Source of the DNA: Numida meleagris | Taxonomy: Eukaryota; Chordata; Aves; Galliformes; Numididae | Assembly (NCBI RefSeq): GCF_002078875.1 | Contig: NC_034410.1 | Coordinates: 98,168,384 to 98,232,383 of the forward strand | Length of the DNA: 64,000 nt | Reading direction: 5' to 3' | Shown here: in pieces, positions 48,346 through 61,372 of the stretch | Layout of the letters: each line of letters starts with the position of its first letter | How positions within the stretch are numbered: position 1 is the first letter of the stretch | Made by a program: the position numbers and the translations under genes | The notes under the pieces: model-generated | Seen by the model: the letters and a program-made list of their open reading frames with translations, nothing else | Database searches by the model: none | What the model was told of the DNA's origin: nothing

Positions 48346-51300
48346 GACCACATTGTGACTGCCCTGCGGCTGAGCATGGAGATTGCAGAATAATCTCTCT
48401 CTGTTTGTGCGTGTCAGTGGGGGGGCTCTCACAATCAGACCCTTTGAGATAGTGGAGAGCAGGGAATATGCTTGCTAGGTATCGCCTGCTGGCAACGATG
48501 ACCTCTGGGGACACGACCCAGACCTCCTCTCCATGCTGGCAATCACATCACTTCAGCACTGGCCTGATACAACAGGGACAGTGCACTACATGGCTTAAAT
48601 GCATCTGTCAAAATCTGAAAGGGACTCTATTTTGTCTTCATTGTCCTAACAAAGCTGTTCCCAAAGGGCAGCAGGGATTCCCAAATGATTAACGCTAACA
48701 AGAGTATGTTGTTACCCCCCCCCTTTTTTTTTTTCAAGTAAATTGGAAGAGGATTCTTTTCTCATAGATTAAGAGGCAGCGGAATATGCTGGTTTTGAAT
48801 TCTTAAGACTTAAGGATGAGCAATCACGGCAGAATATGTTAGATATAAGTCACAATGGCTATGGGCAGAATAAAAAAATGTCTAGACATGGCCTGCAGCA
48901 GGCAGAAGTTATGCCTGTGAGTAGCCACATCTTAAACTCATTTTGTTATTAGAGGTGACAAATTTTCTGTTTTGTTGATGCTTGCTTAAACACAATTAAT
49001 TTTATATGAAACACATCCACACATCTAGGGAAGACCAAGTATTTCCAGGAAGAAACACAAGCACATGGAGCATGCACTGTACCGGAGGAAACTCCGTTCT
49101 TCCAGGAAATGTTTGATCTATTGTGCATGTACAGTATAAATGCTTTGTGCCTGAGCACTGAACCCAGGGAATCTGTACATACATCCTAATGATGGTCAGG
49201 GCCTTCAGGAGCATCAGGCTCACTGCTTGTGCACTGTATTGTTTTTCTACTCATGCTGAGTAGATGTCTCAAAAAAATTCTGTCTGGCAGTCATCCAGAG
49301 ATATTGCTGGATAGCTGAGAACCCCAAAATCCAGTGTAAACCCTTCAGATTCCACCCAGACAGAATGTAAAATCAATATATATGATGGCCCTGGACATAC
49401 TACTGTATGGCATGAGTTACTTGGTTAAGCCGTACAGTAGGCATGAGGCAGACACATTTCATTCTGCAGCTGGGTACAGGCAGCTACCTAGGGTGTTAGC
49501 CCAAGTAGCAAGCAAAAATGAAACAGAGTCATATGAATGAAAAGGAAATGGGGGAGCACAATTGCATTAGATTCTATCGAAAGTCTGGGACTGTACCAAT
49601 GCTGGTTGCTGCATTCATTAGGTTCGTCCTCAGAGAGCCATCTGTGGCAGTGAGGGAACTCTCAAGAAAGGCTCTGGAAAAGCTGTGTTTCTCTTTTGCA
49701 TTTGTTCTGGCAGGGTCACTTTTGAGGTAAGAAACAGCTCCGTATGCACTTCCAGGGAACAGCACCACCTCAAACTCACTGGCGTACATCAGGGCATGAA
49801 TGTGTGGGCAACTAAAAATCCTAAGGAGGCTAGGAGGTGCCAGGTAGTGAGCAGATTGGTCCAGAATCTTCTCTCGCATTAAAATCTGTAAGTTTTTGTC
49901 AACAACTCACATGTATCCAGAGTCACTATTTACAAAACAACAGGATAGAGTTAAGAATAAGGGAAATGCACACATTTGCGAGCTCAGATGAGGCTTAAAT
50001 CATTCAACAAGCAACGAAGCAAACCAAGTAAAATCCATAGGGAAGGTAAACAGGACAGTGTTACAATATTTTTGGCTCTGGTGCCACAAACGAGATTTTT
50101 TAAAGAGAAAGAAATATGGAAACACTCATCAGGCACGAAGTAAGCATCGACACATAAGGGGTCAAACTTGCTGCAGCTCTCAGTACACTTTCTTATTTTG
50201 CCTGCATTTATGTAGTAATTGTGGAAGAATATCTAATTATTTTTATTTTAGAGCCTTCTAAATTAGTTGTCCCTTCAACTAACATGCTTACTGTCATTAA
50301 ATGAGCTCATATTGTTTATAGAACTTTGTCTCTCTGAAGCACTTCAAGAGACAAATAGAGTCATTTTGTCTGAATTAAGGAAGCATCATAAAGAACTGGA
50401 CCATACTATCTCCTGGAAGGCTTCTAATGCAATTACATATATCACAAGTGTAAGCTCTTTAAGCCCCTGACATAAGGAAAGAAAGGAGGCATATACTTCC
50501 TGAGAGTGAACATGTAAACTAAATGGGAGCATGAAGTCATGCAATATGCTTTGAAGTTTTCTTTGTGCTTAGCTTTAAGTGGACCCCAGATGTTACTGTC
50601 TCCTTTCCTATAATCAATACACACTTTTAAGTAAACACTTTTTTTTGAAGGCTTCAGAACCAAAGCAAACAGTCAGCACTTATTTTCCTAAGACAATGTT
50701 TTCCTTAAACGTGTTTTAATGTATACAGGAGGCAATGACTGAGCTACAAAATATGAATGTTGGCTCTCTAATGAATTAATTTTTATTTTAGTCATAAATT
50801 TTAACAGTTACCCTGCGATCCACAGAAAATAATTTTGAACATGATGCTTAAAAGTATTCTCTGCACTGGACTGAAATAATGTTGAAACGTACATTAATTT
50901 TTTAAAGCTAAGCAACACACTGCATATTTATTTTATTGAAAAAAAAATAGTTATGAGGGCAAGATACTGTTAAATCTTTTGACAGAGTGGGGAGTATCTT
51001 CACACTGTCATTACTAAAATCCTAGATCGGATTCTCAGCTAGTTACAGCCTCACTGGCTTAATTTATCCCTTATGTTTAAATTCAGAACATCCTTCTTTG
51101 TGGTATTGCTAATTCTGAAATTATTACAAATTACAAAAATTGCTTGAAAAACATAGCTTCTCACCATTCCAGTTTTTCTCTGCAGTTCTGGGTTGGCTGT
51201 CAGGCAATTCTGAACCCTCAGCTTGTATTTTCCATGGTGTATTGTACTTTGTGGCATACTGAATCAGTGAGAAGGAATGAAAAATTTGCTGGAAAATGTT

Positions 51301-53907
51301 GTAGCCACACAGAAACCAAGATGTGTGCACAATTCTATTTTTATTGCCACTCAAGCACATTTGTAAAGATTGTATGAATTTGGAAAGAGTCCTGCATTTG
51401 CTGGATAGACTCTACTTTTGTTAATGAGACTGCTTAATAAGTCAGTGTAGTTGAGATGTCTGGAAGAATTACCTCAAGGAACTATGTTCTTATTTTTACC
51501 TGACAAAAAATGTTTATATGTCAGCTAATATAGAACGTACAGAAAACTAGTTTTTCAGCACATTGTCTGTTGATTGCTCTTGTCAGTGTCCAGAAAAATG
51601 TGCGACTTTGTCCTGAATGACTTGAGCATCTCTACTGCCATCTCCCTTTCAGTCCATTTGCAGCCATCCCCAAATCATTCCTTTTCTCCTACCTCTTCAG
51701 CTTCCCAGAAGGCAAATGTTGCTGGGCTGGGTGAGAGCCTCGAGTAGAGGAGAAGCAATGAAGGCATTTGAGATGGGTTTTCTGCACAGACCCATGTGCA
51801 GGAGATGCCAGTGCAGCACAGGGGGCCCACAAACACTGGGAAGGGGTGAGGACTGCAGCTGATGGGTGTGCTTCCCGTTTCTTCAATCACATTTGACAGT
51901 CATATTTCTGTATCAGAAACAGTCATACACCAGCCTCTCTTTTCAACCAGTTCTAAATATTTACAAAAAGTTCAGGGTCAAAACATACTTCAAATTAAAA
52001 AAATAATAATAATTCCCAAAGAATCACAAACAGATAGGTCAAATTAACAGAGGTAAATCTTCTTGGCTTTGCTGAAGACAATGGAATTTTCACCTTTAGG
52101 CCATAAAAAGCATGCTACATTAAAACAGGATTTGACTAACATTTTTGAGGGAAACTGAACAACTAATTTCTTAGTAATAAATTCATTTTCTTTGTTTCGC
52201 TCATTTTAAAATTAAATAATAACATATTATTTGGTAACTTCTCTCAGTCAGTACATCAGTAACTACAAGCATAGGTGTGTAAGCATAAAGACAAAGCTGA
52301 ACTTTAAAAAAAAACCACAGTAGACTCCTGTTGGAAATTGATTTTGAAAATTTTCGTTTATAATGTAAGCACAGAAATGTGTTGGCAAGAAGCTCCTAAG
52401 TTGTCAGATAAGTCTATGAAAGGTCAAGTTCAGAGGAAGGAGATGTAACCAAAACTGAGGACAGAGCAAAGCTGAAGAGCAGAAGCTTAGAGTTGGAGGA
52501 GACAAAGCCAACAGCCAGAGAACACCAAGTAAAAGATCACAGATCTCCAAAGAACAGACATTTGCAAAGGACACGATGGACCAAAGATAGAACTTATTTT
52601 ATTATATTCTCTGGTTTTCAACAGAGGAACAAAGAGCGAAACACCAAACTGCTATAAAGTTCCTATCAATAAGTTATAAAAGACATTCTGTGAACTTAAA
52701 ATGATTTCTCTGTTCATTATAAGGTGATAGAAGGAACATCTTCATGGGAATTGTCAAAGCAAAACCTTAAACTTCAAGTTGCTTTTTTTCTAATTTGTGT
52801 TTGAATGTTTGTACTATTTGCCTGTGAAAAAAAAGATCTTTCTATGTAAGGAGCCAAAAAATCAATGATGCTTCCAAGCTGTACTCCAGTGAGAGCTGGA
52901 AATATTTGACTAAGTTACATTTCTTTGCAATGTCTATAAAAAAGGCAAATATCAGAATAAGAAAAATCAGTTCTTCAGAGGGAACACCAATAGATGGTAT
53001 CCAGCAGATTCACAGTTTCCTCAACTACATTTTTTTTCTCCTGCTAATTTTATTTTAGAGATTTATCTGAACTATTTTATCCATAAACATTCTGAGAGAA
53101 GCTGCAACATGCCAGGTGTTTCAAAGTTAGATATTCAAACACATTGCAGGTCTTGAAACTATGGGAGCTAGAGACCACTAATATTTACAAAATATGATGC
53201 CATCATTTGGAATTCCTCAATAATGTAATTCTGAATCCTACAAGCAGCCTTACTGAAGCCAGACAAATGATTTTTGTGCATAGGATTTGGAAGTTAATGC
53301 CTCTTAATACTGACATTGGGAGAGTAAAACATAGCTCTTGGAAATCTCAAAAGAAATCTCAGAAAAAATCTCACTGGAGCAAAGTCTTCAGTGCAGAAGA
53401 AGTTATATTACTATTAGCCTCAACCACAGTAACACAGGTACAAAATGCCTATTAATGTTATCCTGGGAAGTACAAACCCCAGATGGCCCAGAACCATGCC
53501 AGGAAGTACTACTTTTCGTAAACACAGTGTATTATAAGAAGGTATTACTCTTGACTATTTTGAGTTACTAGTTTATTCTGGCTTTCTCTAAGCTGTTCTG
53601 GGTTTGCACCATCTCACCTTGGGAAAGCAGGAAGAGGACTCTGGATAATTGAATCTTTTGCTGTGTAGAGTGCTCCTCAGTCACAGCTGAGAATCTGAAC
53701 CCAGATGTCAATAATATCATGCAATAGATAATAGAAGCAGGATCACGACTTTGGTAACTACTAGAACTCCCCAGCTACTCCCTGTTTAATTAACAATAAG
53801 GGCAAGAACTAATTCATCTTAACAAGAGAACCAAGAGGGTGTCAAATAATACAAAGTGGTATCTCTAAAATCACATAGCTGTTTGCCACTGAAGACTGTT
53901 AAAAATA

Positions 53908-54857
53908 GAATCATTGAATCATAGAATCCTTAGAGTTGGAAAGGACCTCTGAAGGCTATCTAGTCCATGCAATTAACAGGGACTAAACAGCTAGATCAGG
54001 TTGCCCAGGGCCTTATCCAGCCTCACCTTGAAGGTCTCCAGGGATGGGGCATTCACCACCTCTCCGGGCAACCTGTTCCAGTGCCTCACCACCCGCCATG
54101 TAAAAGACTTTTTCCTTATATCTAACCTAAATCTACTTCTTTGAGCTTGAAACCATTTCACCTTGTTCTGTCACAACAGACCCTGCTGAAGAGTCTGTTC
54201 TCTTCTTTCCCGTAGCTCCCCTTTTGATACTGACAGGCCGCTATCAAGTCACCTCGCAACCTTCTCTTCTCCAGGCTGAACAGCCCCAGTTCTATCTCAC
54301 CTCGTAGGAGAGGTGTTGCACTCCTTGGATCATTTTTGTGGCCCTTCTCTGGACATCCTCCAGCAGGTCTATGTCTCCCGTACTGAGGACTCCACATCTG
54401 GACAAAGTACTCCAGGTGAGGCCTTGCCAGGGCAGAATAGAGGGCCAGGATCACCTCCCTCAACCTGCTGGCCATGCTTCTTTTGGTGCAGCCCAGGATA
54501 TGGTTGGCTTTCTGGGCTGTGAGGACACATTGCTGGCTCAGGTCCAGCTTCCTAGGCACCAGTACCCCCAGGTCTTTTTCGGCAGGGCTGCACTTAATTC
54601 TTTTGTGCCCCAGCGTGTTTTGGTAATGGGGGTTGCCTCAATCCAAGATTTTGCATTTGGATTTGTTGAACCTCATGAGGTTCTCCTGGGCCCACAGCTC
54701 AAGCCTGTCTAGGTCCCTCTGGATGGCATCCCGTTCCTCTGGTGTGTCGACTGCACCCCACAGCTTGGTGTCATCAGCAAACTTGCTGAGGGTGCACTTG
54801 ACCCCACTGTCAGCGTAATTGATGAAGATATTAAAGAGTATCAGTCCCAGCACCTGT
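53908..54857 (-). mobile_element. CR1 LINE, 3' part (reverse-transcriptase end and 3' UTR)
   Basis: The + strand begins with the inverted CR1 tail (GAATCATTGAATCATAGAATCC, TTAGAGTTGGAAAGGACCTC). On the - strand, open frames 54638-54865 (words [40 protein letters not shown], the ADD motif being the reverse-transcriptase active site) and 54158-54559 (QKANHILGCTKRSMASRLRE) encode the C-terminal part of ORF2 in different frames. The copy is dead. It lies on the same strand as ARHGAP28 and is joined to a more 5' piece of CR1 at about 54857. Confidence 0.95.
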
Positions 54858-55140
54858 AGAAGCATTTCTTATTCTTTTTGGCACCCCTAGTCAAGTTTAG
54901 TTCTAGCTGGGCGTTGGCATTCGTGACCCCATTCTTATACAGCCTAGCAGCTTCCTAATACTCTTCCCATGGTACCTGTCCCTGTTTCCACTGCCTGTGC
55001 ATTTTCTTCTTGCTCTTCAGTTTGACCAGCAGGTCCCAGTTCAGCCATACTGGTCTCTTGCTTTCCTTTCCTCACCTGGGGATGGAGAGCTCTTGCACAC
55101 TGAAGAAAGCCTCCTTAAAAATATGCCAGCTCTGATACAA
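54858..55140 (-). mobile_element. CR1 LINE ORF2 piece from between endonuclease and reverse transcriptase
   Basis: On the - strand the sequence reads SKRPVWLNWDLLVKLKSKKK, then HRQWKQGQVPWEEY, a stop, and [17 protein letters not shown]. This is the CR1 ORF2 linker whose usual form is RPAWMN-ELL-KLK-KK. It meets the 3' part at about 54857, so most of the reverse-transcriptase domain is missing between the two. The upper border is approximate. Confidence 0.85.
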
Positions 55141-58100
55141 GAGACAGTTTGTGATTTAAAAGTCTGGTACATGGTGAGTAATAGAACTGCTAATCTCTAA
55201 GTCCTACAGAGCACGGCTGAAGTTTGTAGCTGAGCTTTGTCAACCCCGTACATATTTTTGGCTGGATAACCTCTAAAAAGTAATTAGCATTGCTATGCAA
55301 ACACAGTAAATCATGTCTGAAAGCTCACATGCTCATGTCAAATGGGTACAACTAAGCTGTTGCTGTGCCCTCTGTCATGGTGAATACATGCACCTCTTCC
55401 CACTCCTGCCTAGATAAGAGCCATGATCTATGACAGGAGACGAAGATTCACAGGGCATTCATCCATCTTTTAATGATCATGTTAGATCTTTCACTACACA
55501 GGCACTTCATGAATGTTGTGAAGCTGTAATATTATCCTTCCCAAGAGGACACCAAATTACTTATCCATGCTTTTGGTAAAATGCATCTTGTCTGAACTGT
55601 TGCAGCTCACTAACTCTGGCAGATTTCCAGTCAAGCGCTATATTTACATCAGTTACAATTGATTCAAAATGTGTCCACAAGATTTTGGACAGGCTAACAC
55701 ATCTTCACATGTTTAATCAAAAACAGAGACACTAGACAGCTTTTCAGTAAAACAAAGGAATAATCATGATTATACGTCTAGTACTTTGGTTTCAGTTGTT
55801 GTCCTTGGTTGGTGTTCAGCCACTGCTTGGTCTGGTATCTTTTCTGCCCCTCCAGGCACAGGTTATGCATCCAAAAGGGACCAAAAGGGACAGTCACCTA
55901 ACTCAGTTTCAGAAGCAACTGAAGAATTGAAGTACAGGCCGTATTCAGTTACAGGGAGGGTAAGTGCTATTGCGTGCAAACTTGGTTTTAAAGGTGATAC
56001 TGAGGCTTTTAAGTCACAGAGACATATGAAAATTTTCCTTCCACTTCATTGCATACTATTACACTCATTGTCTTTTTCTGCAGACGATATGCTTGCCCAG
56101 CTTCCTGGGATTTTGACCACCTAAATTCAAGCCTTATCTTTTAAATTTGGCTGTGATTAAAACAGCTGTTATTTATTCTTTTGTTTGGCACAAGTTTCTG
56201 CAAGATTGCCATAAAGTCAGTCTGTTTGTATTGTAATGTACTGTTAATCTCTTTTTCCTTTATGAAATACACACACAATACCCTAAGGGGAAGATTATTA
56301 TATATGGTTTCATACATACATATATACGTGAATACACAGCAAAGATTTGAACAAAGGGAAGGAATATTTTGGTAATCTTTTAAAAGAAGATGAAGCCTTT
56401 GTGAAAAAGCCATTTAACGTATGTAGTGGAACGTTTCCTAAGTTATGAACCAAGGGATCAACATTAATTTGTTGCTAAATGGAAGATTAATTCAAGATAA
56501 AAATGGAATATACTTTATTCAAAGTCCATTTGTGTAGGAGAAAGATGTATCTAATTAAGAGGCTGCTATATCACTATAAGCACTTATGCATAGTTCACCA
56601 CCAAAAGTTCTCCAAAACAATGCATTTTAAAAGACTTTCTTCTAAAGAGTAATTAAAACTTGAAAAAAATTTAATAATGTTAGGTTCATTTTTATCAGAA
56701 TTTGGTGATTACCTTGAACAGCATTAACAGTAGATAAATTCTAGCTATTTAGAAACATCTGCATTTCTATGTCTCAGAAATGTTAAGAATTAGGAATCAC
56801 TTTTGAAGTGCACTGCAAAGCCCTGCCTAGAAAAGCCGTACTATCTAGGAGTGTGTTATCATTTCATTGCATGCACTGGATCACCTTCCTTGGGACCAAT
56901 CAGGAGAAAATCCAGCAATGGGAGACCCCTCAGAATTCTATTAATATGAAAAAGAAGTTGCAAAATCACAGAAGGCAGTTTGGGCAGTTCCATTGATGCC
57001 AGTAAGCTCTATCATCCAACCTGACTGAACACTGTTGGGTCTCGTAATGACACTTTATTTGCTGAAGAAAAATCTCTTAGTGCTAGAATTTTAACTGTCT
57101 AGTAGAAATTTCAGAATGAACCTGCTGATCTGCTTCTTTTATTCTAAATATTCTAAATCACTACCATAGCTAGTGTAAGTCAAATCACCTGGGATATTAG
57201 CTGCCTGGATTTCCTTTCAGTGAAACTTTGTGTCTGACAAGAAAGTACTCGCTCTTTCATTCTGATCAAAGTCAACTAAAATCAATTATGCACTCATCAT
57301 ATTGGATCATGATCACCATACTGTGCTGCTCTGCAGCATCCCATACCATTTGAGACTTCCCTTTGATACTCAGTGTATACCTTGTGATGCTTCAACAGAG
57401 GAAACAACAGGGGAAGAAATCCTTGAAAAGTTTTCTCCAAGGCAAGGAGTATTATTTCTGTCAGCGGTCATGACCCTGGCTCATGACATTTTACTGCAGG
57501 GAGACTTTGGAACTGGAAATATTGTGTTGGCCATTTCAGCGTTGGCAAACTCTAAGGGAACAGGAGTTCCTAAATGCAATTCCTCTAACACTCCTTATCT
57601 TTACTCTGGAGATGTAAACACCACACTGACCAGCCAGCAGGAGAGAAACCCCCTGGAATTCCTACATGTGCAATGAGAAATCCTGTCCCTGAGTGCTGGA
57701 CTGATGGCCTATTGTCTGTATTTTCATTTATTTAGGGTACATAAATAAGCTTCCAGTTTGATTAAAACAATGTGGACATGTCCTGGTTTTCAGCTCCCTT
57801 GATTTTTTCCAGTTTTCATGACTAGATGAACAGTTTTAACTGCTACTCACCACCAGACCTTGTTGCACTGTACCAGACAGAAGCACCTCCAAATGGAAAG
57901 CATCCATTAGAAAAAGCCAGAAATCCCTGACTACTAGATGTACAGAATCAAGACGAATTTGAGCACACCTTGATTGTAGAAACACTTTAGCTCATTTAGT
58001 CATGTAATCTGTATGAATGTATCACTTAAACTGTCAGACCTCATTTTCCTGCCATGGAATGATATGCCACAAGTTTCTTCTTCCCTTAAAGCTAGCTTTC

Positions 58101-58710
58101 TATAACCCTCTACTAGTGTGCAAGTTAAATTACAGCCACAACACTGTATTGAAATACACAGCAATATCACAGACATCTGCATGACATCCAAAACAAAAAG
58201 GCTAAAAAAGCAAATTTTTGGATGCCAAGTCAAATGAAAGCAAAAAAGGGGGGAAACATGATTAATTCAATTTGAAGTAAAGGCTTTTCTCCCTCTGGAA
58301 CATTATTCCATTGACATACATTTTAAAACAGCATAAACTGTGAGGAAAAAGTTATACTATAGCAAAGTATAATACTCCAGAAACACACTTCATCAATAAA
58401 ACCTTAAACGAGTCTGTATTAGTTGGTTTTTGACATGTATTTTCATGGTATTTCAACTTGAATTAAAAAAAACAACAACATCCATATGCCTATCTTGCAG
58501 TCTCTTTCTCTTGCACTTTGTCTAGTTGTTTTTCTACAGTGGATCTTTTTTTTGTCCCCTTTTTCCTGCCTGGAAAAGCTGGAAAATTCCACTAGTGATA
58601 ATTCTGTCAGCTTACTCCCTCTCCTGTCACTCCTTATTTAAGAAAACAAGAGGGAGGGAGCAGGGTCTGCGAGGCTAAGTTATTGATTTAGTAAATTCTG
58701 CAAATCTTAC

Positions 58711-58932
58711 CTCGCAGCAGAACAAATCCTTGGTGCTATCCTTAAGGGAGCACAGCAGAGTCCTTCTGAAACTCAACTTCTTCATGCTCCTAGCGGCAGT
58801 AAGTTCTTTCTCAGCCTATGATCACAAAGTTGCTTATTCTGGGAGCTATCTGACAGCCTGTGATAGGATATTCTGCCTCTAGTCATACAAGAGCTGTGAG
58901 AACAAAGAGCGGTGGAGCTTCTGGCCCTTGTG
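58711..58932 (-). other. ARHGAP28: Candidate alternative 5' exon of ARHGAP28 with upstream ORF
   Basis: On the - strand a good donor (GAG|GTAAGA) lies at 58711/58710. Joined to exon A, the frame entering exon A would split an AGA codon as AG|A, exactly as the human R-K-S junction needs. In that frame the exon has stops and no ATG, so it would be 5' UTR and translation would begin at 42771. A different frame opens with ATG at 58785 (MKKLSFRRTLLCSLKDSTKD...), runs through the donor and would end in exon A 4 nt before the main ATG, 34 codons in all. The upper border assumes transcription about 30 nt below the TATA-like box. The alternative is chance. Confidence 0.4.
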
Positions 58933-58959
58933 GGAAATGGACTGACACTGCTCCATCAC

Positions 58960-58967
58960 TATTTAAA
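58960..58967 (-). promoter_or_regulatory. ARHGAP28: TATA-like box upstream of candidate ARHGAP28 5' exon
   Basis: Reads TTTAAATA on the - strand, about 175 nt upstream of the ATG at 58785. The surrounding sequence is not a CpG island, so if real this is a tissue-specific type of promoter. Confidence 0.25.
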
Positions 58968-59751
58968 GAGTAGATGCCTTCAGGATAAATCCTCTTAGTG
59001 TGTTTTCCTGTTTGTGTCAGAACTTAAGCCTTTTATCCATTTCCTAAGAGGAGAAATAAAAAAGTAATCAGTGCTAGCTGCGCTGTAATTCACGAGAGTC
59101 CCTGTGGGGTGGCTCAGAAAAAGACAGAGCCAATTTATGTGTTTTCTGCTAAAGGGATATAAGACACTACCATTAACATAACTCAAAAATTGTAAATGAC
59201 CAGATGTAAATTAATGAGGAGCTCTCTCCAGTGCACAGTGCCAGCTAAGAAAGAGAAGCTAGCCAGAGTACAGCTATTAAGAAATCAAACATTTATGGGG
59301 AAGCCTTTATTGCTTTTTTTTTTTTTTTTTTTTACAGTGGGAAGTGCAGATGAAAGCTGTCAAAAGTAAGCATCAGGTTTTGCATAAAGACTGGACCACA
59401 ACTGTGGTTTTTTTTTTAAATGCCATGTTAGGTAAGTTCTTGAAATTTAGGGATGACAGCGGTTGCAGGTTGGGAGGGCCCATGTGCAGACTGTTTTTTA
59501 CCACTGGTGGTTACTGCAGTAAAAAGAGGCCCAAGAAATTACTTTCATACATGGAAAGCATTTGAGATGGTCCATTTAAACTCCCTCCACCAAACTTGTA
59601 CTTGTCCATTGAAATACTTAAACTGATCTCTTGAAAGGAAAACTGACTTTATGGTTATAAGCTTTCTGTTATTCATCACTTCCTCTAAATGTATAGCTAA
59701 AGACCTTTGGCAGAATAAAGGGAAAATAAAACCTGTTATTGAATTAGTGCA

Positions 59752-59808
59752 AGAAGAGAAAGGGAAAAAAAGACAGAAGAAAAGAAAAGAGAAGGGAAAG
59801 GACTTCCT
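59752..59808. repeat. Purine-rich tract
   Basis: Nearly pure A/G run of about 57 bp (AGAAGAGAAAGGGAAAAAAA, then GAAGAAAAGAAAAGAGAAGG), interrupted by a single C at the GACAG point. Confidence 0.75.
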
Positions 59809-61261
59809 GAATCAGACAGAGCTTTCCTATAGGGATAGAAAACAGCAAAACCAGAAGTGGTTTGGGTTTACAGCTCATCTTGAAGTTGAATTTGTTTTGT
59901 GTTTTACACTGGACTGAATCATGCCTTTCTGTTTCTTCCGGTCAACCTTTAGGATTACCTAAATCCTTGAAAATTTTGTAAGTTTCAGGTCATTTACTAC
60001 TGCCTGTAGGTCTGCTTAGGGACTGTCAGGTGATGCTTTATAGGATAAACTGCAGGGAAGGACCTGAGTGGACCAGGAGTTTGGCAGTGGACTATGGGGC
60101 TGTTCATGCCACAAGTTCAGCTAATGTTGCTGGTGACCAGAATCTTCGTTGCAGCTAATGTTGCTTTGCATGAAATGACATTGTGATGCTAGTCCAATCC
60201 TCCCAGCTAAATACATCTACAGTGTCACCTCCCACAGGCATTCAGTCAGAGGCTGAATATTCACAAGACTGCCTCTCCTTCCTTCAAGGATGTCTTCTCT
60301 CTCTTTTTTTAGATCCACTGCTCCTTCAGTTACTCTCTTTAAGCTGTTCCTGTATGAGTAAATTAAAGTCATTTTATACTTAATTCTAAGCATTGTATAA
60401 ACAGATAAATATAGTTTAAATATCTAGAGTTTAAAAATATATTAACATAAATAGACGATTGCCTTTTCCCAAAATTGCTCTCTGATGAGATTTAGGAAAG
60501 CCTTGGTAACAGTGCCCTGTGGTTTCCTAGAAATTAACGTGAGATTTGGTTGCATTTGGTAAATGTGAAGGCAGTCTAAATCCCTAGCAGCTCACCGTCT
60601 GTGTGGAGCAGAAAAACGCAGGCCAGGAGGGAGGGGAAGAAGCAAGACCAGCTCACTTGCAGCAATTCACAGTAAGCTTATCCTCTCTTGGGCTGCTGTC
60701 AGCAATTAAAATCCTCCCTGTGTCACAGTAAGCACCATGTCCTCTCATCTAATCCTAGATGTTGAAGTGGGATGTGGGGGTTAGGACCCTATGTGCCACA
60801 GACTCCCAGTGGCAGCCAGTGGAAAAGAAGCCACCTCTAAAGAGCAATTCAGCTCAGCTATCGATGAGGTGTCTGCCTTGCTGTCCATAATAGGAGAGGA
60901 CAGTGAGGGACTCACAAAGAGTTGTTAAAATCTGGAAGTGGTTAACTGCTCACTGGGCATTATGTATACTGGAAAGCAAGGGAACAGTGAGCATCTCTTT
61001 GCTGTGTCCTTGCATTTAACATACCTACAAAATACAGTGTTTTACTGAACTACAATTTAAATAAATCTTTAAGTTAAAAGTCTTGCCATTAACAATTTAA
61101 ATATGCTTTAAAATCTTTTTTTTTCTCTGACCAGCACAAGGGTGAGTCCTAATCACAGCTGTACTATGAAAAATAAACAGCGGTGAACTCATATACACAG
61201 GTGTTCTACTGAAGCTGGCAGGGATCTGCATCAAAAAGATCTGCCTGCACTGGTATCTTAA

Positions 61262-61372
61262 TTCACAGACTCATTAAGGTTGGAAAAGACCTCTAAGATC
61301 ATCTAGTCCAACTGTCCACCTGCCACTAATATTGCCCACTAAACCATGTCCCAACATCTACATGTTTTTATT
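61262..61372 (-). mobile_element. CR1 LINE 3'-end remnant
   Basis: Words TTAAGGTTGGAAAAGACCTC, TAAGATCATCTAGTCCAACTG and ACTAAACCATGTCCCAACATC are the inverted 3' UTR of CR1. Confidence 0.9.

Larger units (their letters stand above)
42806..58710 (-). other. ARHGAP28: Gene-poor stretch, possibly first intron of ARHGAP28
   Basis: 15.9 kb in which I could place no exon. It holds an internally deleted CR1 (53908-55140), a 35-bp sequence present twice (45574, 48311), an ACAAA run near 46322-46343, and unique A+T-rich DNA. Open frames of 124-144 codons (45472-45906 +, 46231-46638 -, 57302-57676 +) contain no domain or motif I recognise and lack splice-site support. It is an intron only if the candidate exon at 58711 belongs to ARHGAP28; otherwise it is upstream sequence or intron of a longer transcript that starts outside the window. 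Confidence 0.6.

Noticed and set aside
49518..49730. Possible + strand exon ending at a GTAAG donor near 49728
   Set aside because: A donor-like word alone is frequent; there is no partner exon and no recognisable protein.
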